Of a stretch of DNA of 24,977 bases, positions 23,246-24,977 are shown in pieces. The translations under genes were made by a program, and so were the position numbers. Source of the stretch: Pseudomonadota bacterium (GTDB lineage: Bacteria > Pseudomonadota > Alphaproteobacteria > Rhizobiales > Xanthobacteraceae); NCBI GenBank assembly GCA_023386635.1, contig JAEWJH010000033.1, forward strand, positions 1-24,977. The letters are read 5' to 3'. The notes under the pieces are model-generated. The model ran no database searches. It was given only the letters and a program-made list of their open reading frames with translations, and was not told where the DNA came from. The first letter of the stretch is position 1. Every line of letters begins with the position of its first letter.

Positions 23246-23268
23246 CGCTCGCTCGTTGTTGTGCCGCT

Positions 23269-23296
23269 AAAAAGCCGGCGGGACTGGTCCGCCGGC
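23269..23296 (-). terminator. Intrinsic terminator of the UdgX operon
   Basis: A perfect 8-bp GC stem (GCCGGCGG / CCGCCGGC, 23274-23296, 7-base loop) lies about 50 bases past the stop of the minus-strand UdgX fusion gene. It is followed on that strand by a run of five Ts (complement of AAAAA at 23269-23273). It separates this operon from lysC. Confidence 0.75.
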
Positions 23297-23345
23297 CCGA
23301 AAAACGCGGCCCTTCATAGCCATGCGCCGGTTGCTCTGCAACCTG

Positions 23346-24773
23346 TCAGGCGGCGCGGCGAATTGCCGGCTGATGCGCGACCGCCGCCTTCAGATCGGCG
23401 ACAAACTGGCGATAGGCCATGTCCTGCGCCGCCCGGTCGGGCAGCCGCAGCAGATAGGACGGGTGCACCGTGACCAGCATCGGCGTCCCATCCGCCAAAG
23501 GGATAAGCCCGCCGCGCGCGGCGGTGATCTTCACCGCATGGCCGGTCAGCGCCCGCGCCGCGGTGGCGCCCAGCGCGACCACCAGCTTCGGCCGCACCAA
23601 AGCGAGTTCCTGCTCCAGCCACCAGCGGCAATGCGACACCTCCCCGGCATCGGGTTTCTGGTGGATGCGGCGCTTGCCGCGCGGCTCGAATTTGAAATGC
23701 TTCACCGCATTGGTGACATAGACGCGGGCGCGGTCGATCCCGGCCTCGGCGGCGGCACGGTCGAACAACTGCCCGGCCGGGCCGACGAACGGCTTGCCGG
23801 CGAGATCCTCGTGATCGCCCGGCTGCTCGCCGACGAACGCCACCTCCGCGTGCTCCGGCCCTTCGCCGAACACGGTCTGCGTCGCCGGGCCGTGCAGCGG
23901 ACAGCGCTCGCAGGACGCGGCGGCGGCACGCAGCCCCGCCAGCGTCGTGACGTCGGTTGTCGTGTCGATCGCATGCGGCGCTGCGGCGCGACGAGGCGCG
24001 GTCGGTGGCGAGGCGATCATCGCCTCGGTGCGCGTGCGCGCCTGCGCCAGCATCTCGGGAATGAGCGCGGCTTCCGGCAGGTTCTTCCAGTAGCGTTTCG
24101 CCATTTCGCTCTGCATGTGGCGCGGATTGGCGCGCGCGGGATTGAAGGTCGCGCGGTAATAGCGCTTCCACCAGTCCTCCAGCGCGTCGTCCTGCGGCGC
24201 GAGATGCTTCGGCACGCCGGGCCCATACGCGATCTCGCGTCCGTCCCAGGTCAGCGTGCCGTCCGGCGTCAGGATCGACCAGCGCATATTGGTGAAACGG
24301 TCGGCGAAAAAATCCGCCACCTTGCGCAGCACGCGATGCTGCGGCTCGAACCAGGCGATGAAGCGCTCGCCGTCCGCGTCCTCGACTTTGCGGAAGCGCA
24401 CGAACGCGGTCATCTTGTGCCGGTCGCGCCGCACGGCTTTCTCCATGTGTCGCAGGCGATAGACCAGCGGATCGGAGAACATCGACAGCAGCATGCGCTC
24501 GCCGTGGGTGAGCCGCCACAGCAACGTGTACAATTGCGCGAAGCGCTGCGGCTCGCGATGGCACAGCACCGTGTCGGCGAGATCGACGAATGCCGCCGGC
24601 ACGCTGAACGCCGGCGCTTTTGTCACCGGCGGCAGCGCCTCGCCGAACAGGTCGTCGAGCGTATCGGTCGCCCAGCTCACCTGATCCGGCGGCGTGTTCG
24701 CCGCGATCAGGCCGCGCACATGGTCGCGAAACTCCGTCAGCGATGTTTCGTCACGGATCGGAATGCGGATCAT
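23346..24773 (-). CDS. DUF4130-UdgX fusion: uracil-DNA glycosylase-superfamily protein
   Basis: The 475-residue protein has two parts. Residues about 1-250 match the DUF4130/TIGR03915 'probable DNA metabolism' domain (VRRDRHKMTAFVRFR, FIAWFEPQHRVLRKVADFF, LEDWWKRYYRATFNPARAN). Residues about 275-475 are a UdgX-type uracil-DNA glycosylase domain (TIGR03914): CERCPL cysteines, GEQPGDHED from 315, NAVKHFKF, the loop KRRIH at 367-371 and HPSYLLR at 437-443. In mycobacterial UdgX the His of KRRIH attaches covalently to the excised uracil site; here it is H371. Iron-sulfur ligands are probably the two Cys of CERC, the Cys of SHCRWW and a His in place of the fourth Cys (inferred by alignment from memory). 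The start at 24773 lies 4 bases after the radical SAM stop; a longer frame to 24815 would overlap it. Confidence 0.92.
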   Translation of the reverse strand: MIRIPIRDETSLTEFRDHVRGLIAANTPPDQVSWATDTLDDLFGEALPPVTKAPAFSVPAAFVDLADTVLCHREPQRFAQLYTLLWRLTHGERMLLSMFSDPLVYRLRHMEKAVRRDRHKMTAFVRFRKVEDADGERFIAWFEPQHRVLRKVADFFADRFTNMRWSILTPDGTLTWDGREIAYGPGVPKHLAPQDDALEDWWKRYYRATFNPARANPRHMQSEMAKRYWKNLPEAALIPEMLAQARTRTEAMIASPPTAPRRAAAPHAIDTTTDVTTLAGLRAAAASCERCPLHGPATQTVFGEGPEHAEVAFVGEQPGDHEDLAGKPFVGPAGQLFDRAAAEAGIDRARVYVTNAVKHFKFEPRGKRRIHQKPDAGEVSHCRWWLEQELALVRPKLVVALGATAARALTGHAVKITAARGGLIPLADGTPMLVTVHPSYLLRLPDRAAQDMAYRQFVADLKAAVAHQPAIRRAA

Positions 24774-24777
24774 CGCA

Positions 24778-24977
24778 TCATCCAAACAGCGTGAGTTGCC
24801 GCGGCTTCGGCGCAAGCTGCGCGCGCAGAGCCGCGCTGTCGGCGTCGCGCAGCGGCCGGTGATCCGGCGTGACGATGAACGGCCGCGCGCGCCGCAGCGC
24901 CGCCGTCAGCCGCGCCACGTCGTCGAGCCGCAAAGTGCGATGCTGCCGCGCCGCGATCAGCCGGTCGACCGCGCGCA
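24778..24977 (-). CDS. C-terminal end of a putative DNA modification/repair radical SAM protein (TIGR03916), cut by the window edge
   Basis: Only the last 65 or so codons are inside the window. The visible end reads RAVDRLIAARQHRTLRLDDV, then ARLTAALRRARPFIVTPDHR and a tail ending KPRQLTLFG. This agrees with the C-terminus I know from the radical SAM proteins paired with DUF4130-UDG genes (LRLDDL...ALRRARPFV.T.DHRP and a QLxLF tail). The radical SAM CxxxCxxC motif would lie outside the window and is not seen. The next gene starts 4 bases downstream on the same strand, so the two form an operon. The function is unproven; a role in DNA repair or modification is the family's working name. Confidence 0.75.
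   Translation of the reverse strand, partial: RAVDRLIAARQHRTLRLDDVARLTAALRRARPFIVTPDHRPLRDADSAALRAQLAPKPRQLTLFG

Overview
The window is GC-rich (about two thirds G+C by eye), densely coded chromosomal DNA. It most resembles an alphaproteobacterium of the order Hyphomicrobiales, in the Bradyrhizobium/Rhodopseudomonas/Xanthobacteraceae neighbourhood. Three things point there. The core block lysC, ptsP, prfA, prmC, DUF4167 all reads leftward in an order I know from that group. A phaR / phaA-phaB polyhydroxybutyrate locus is present. Two intergenic palindromic repeats are of kinds I recognise from bradyrhizobial genomes. No rRNA, tRNA, CRISPR array, insertion sequence or prophage gene was seen. 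The species cannot be fixed from this sequence alone.

Left part (1-7437): the 3' end of a gamma-glutamyltransferase-family gene; a small basic rhizobial protein facing it; a PAS-GGDEF-EAL protein with a degenerate GGDEF motif and an intact EAL site; then the polyester locus. In that locus phaR is divergent from phaA, and phaB follows behind an apparent intrinsic terminator. A LysE-type exporter gene follows phaB.

Middle (7438-14264): a large autotransporter with about nine glycine/asparagine-rich repeats; a YddG-like DMT exporter; a DUF985 cupin; glyoxalase II (gloB) divergent from a SAM-dependent methyltransferase; and the DUF4167 gene with a strong terminator. The two palindromic repeats lie in the cupin/gloB gap and the methyltransferase/DUF4167 gap.

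Right part (14265-24977): a translation-termination and nitrogen-PTS operon on the minus strand (ptsP-prfA-prmC, with 7-bp and overlapping junctions). Three genes sit between ptsP and lysC: a Rossmann oxidoreductase, a LysR regulator, and a divergent aldo/keto reductase with a palindromic operator candidate. Then come lysC and, at the right edge, a two-gene DNA-metabolism operon. In that operon the 3' end of a radical SAM protein lies four bases upstream of a DUF4130-UdgX fusion, a uracil-DNA glycosylase-superfamily protein carrying the KRRIH loop associated with covalent uracil capture. This pair is the most interesting system in the window. It is a known but functionally unresolved association, not a new one.
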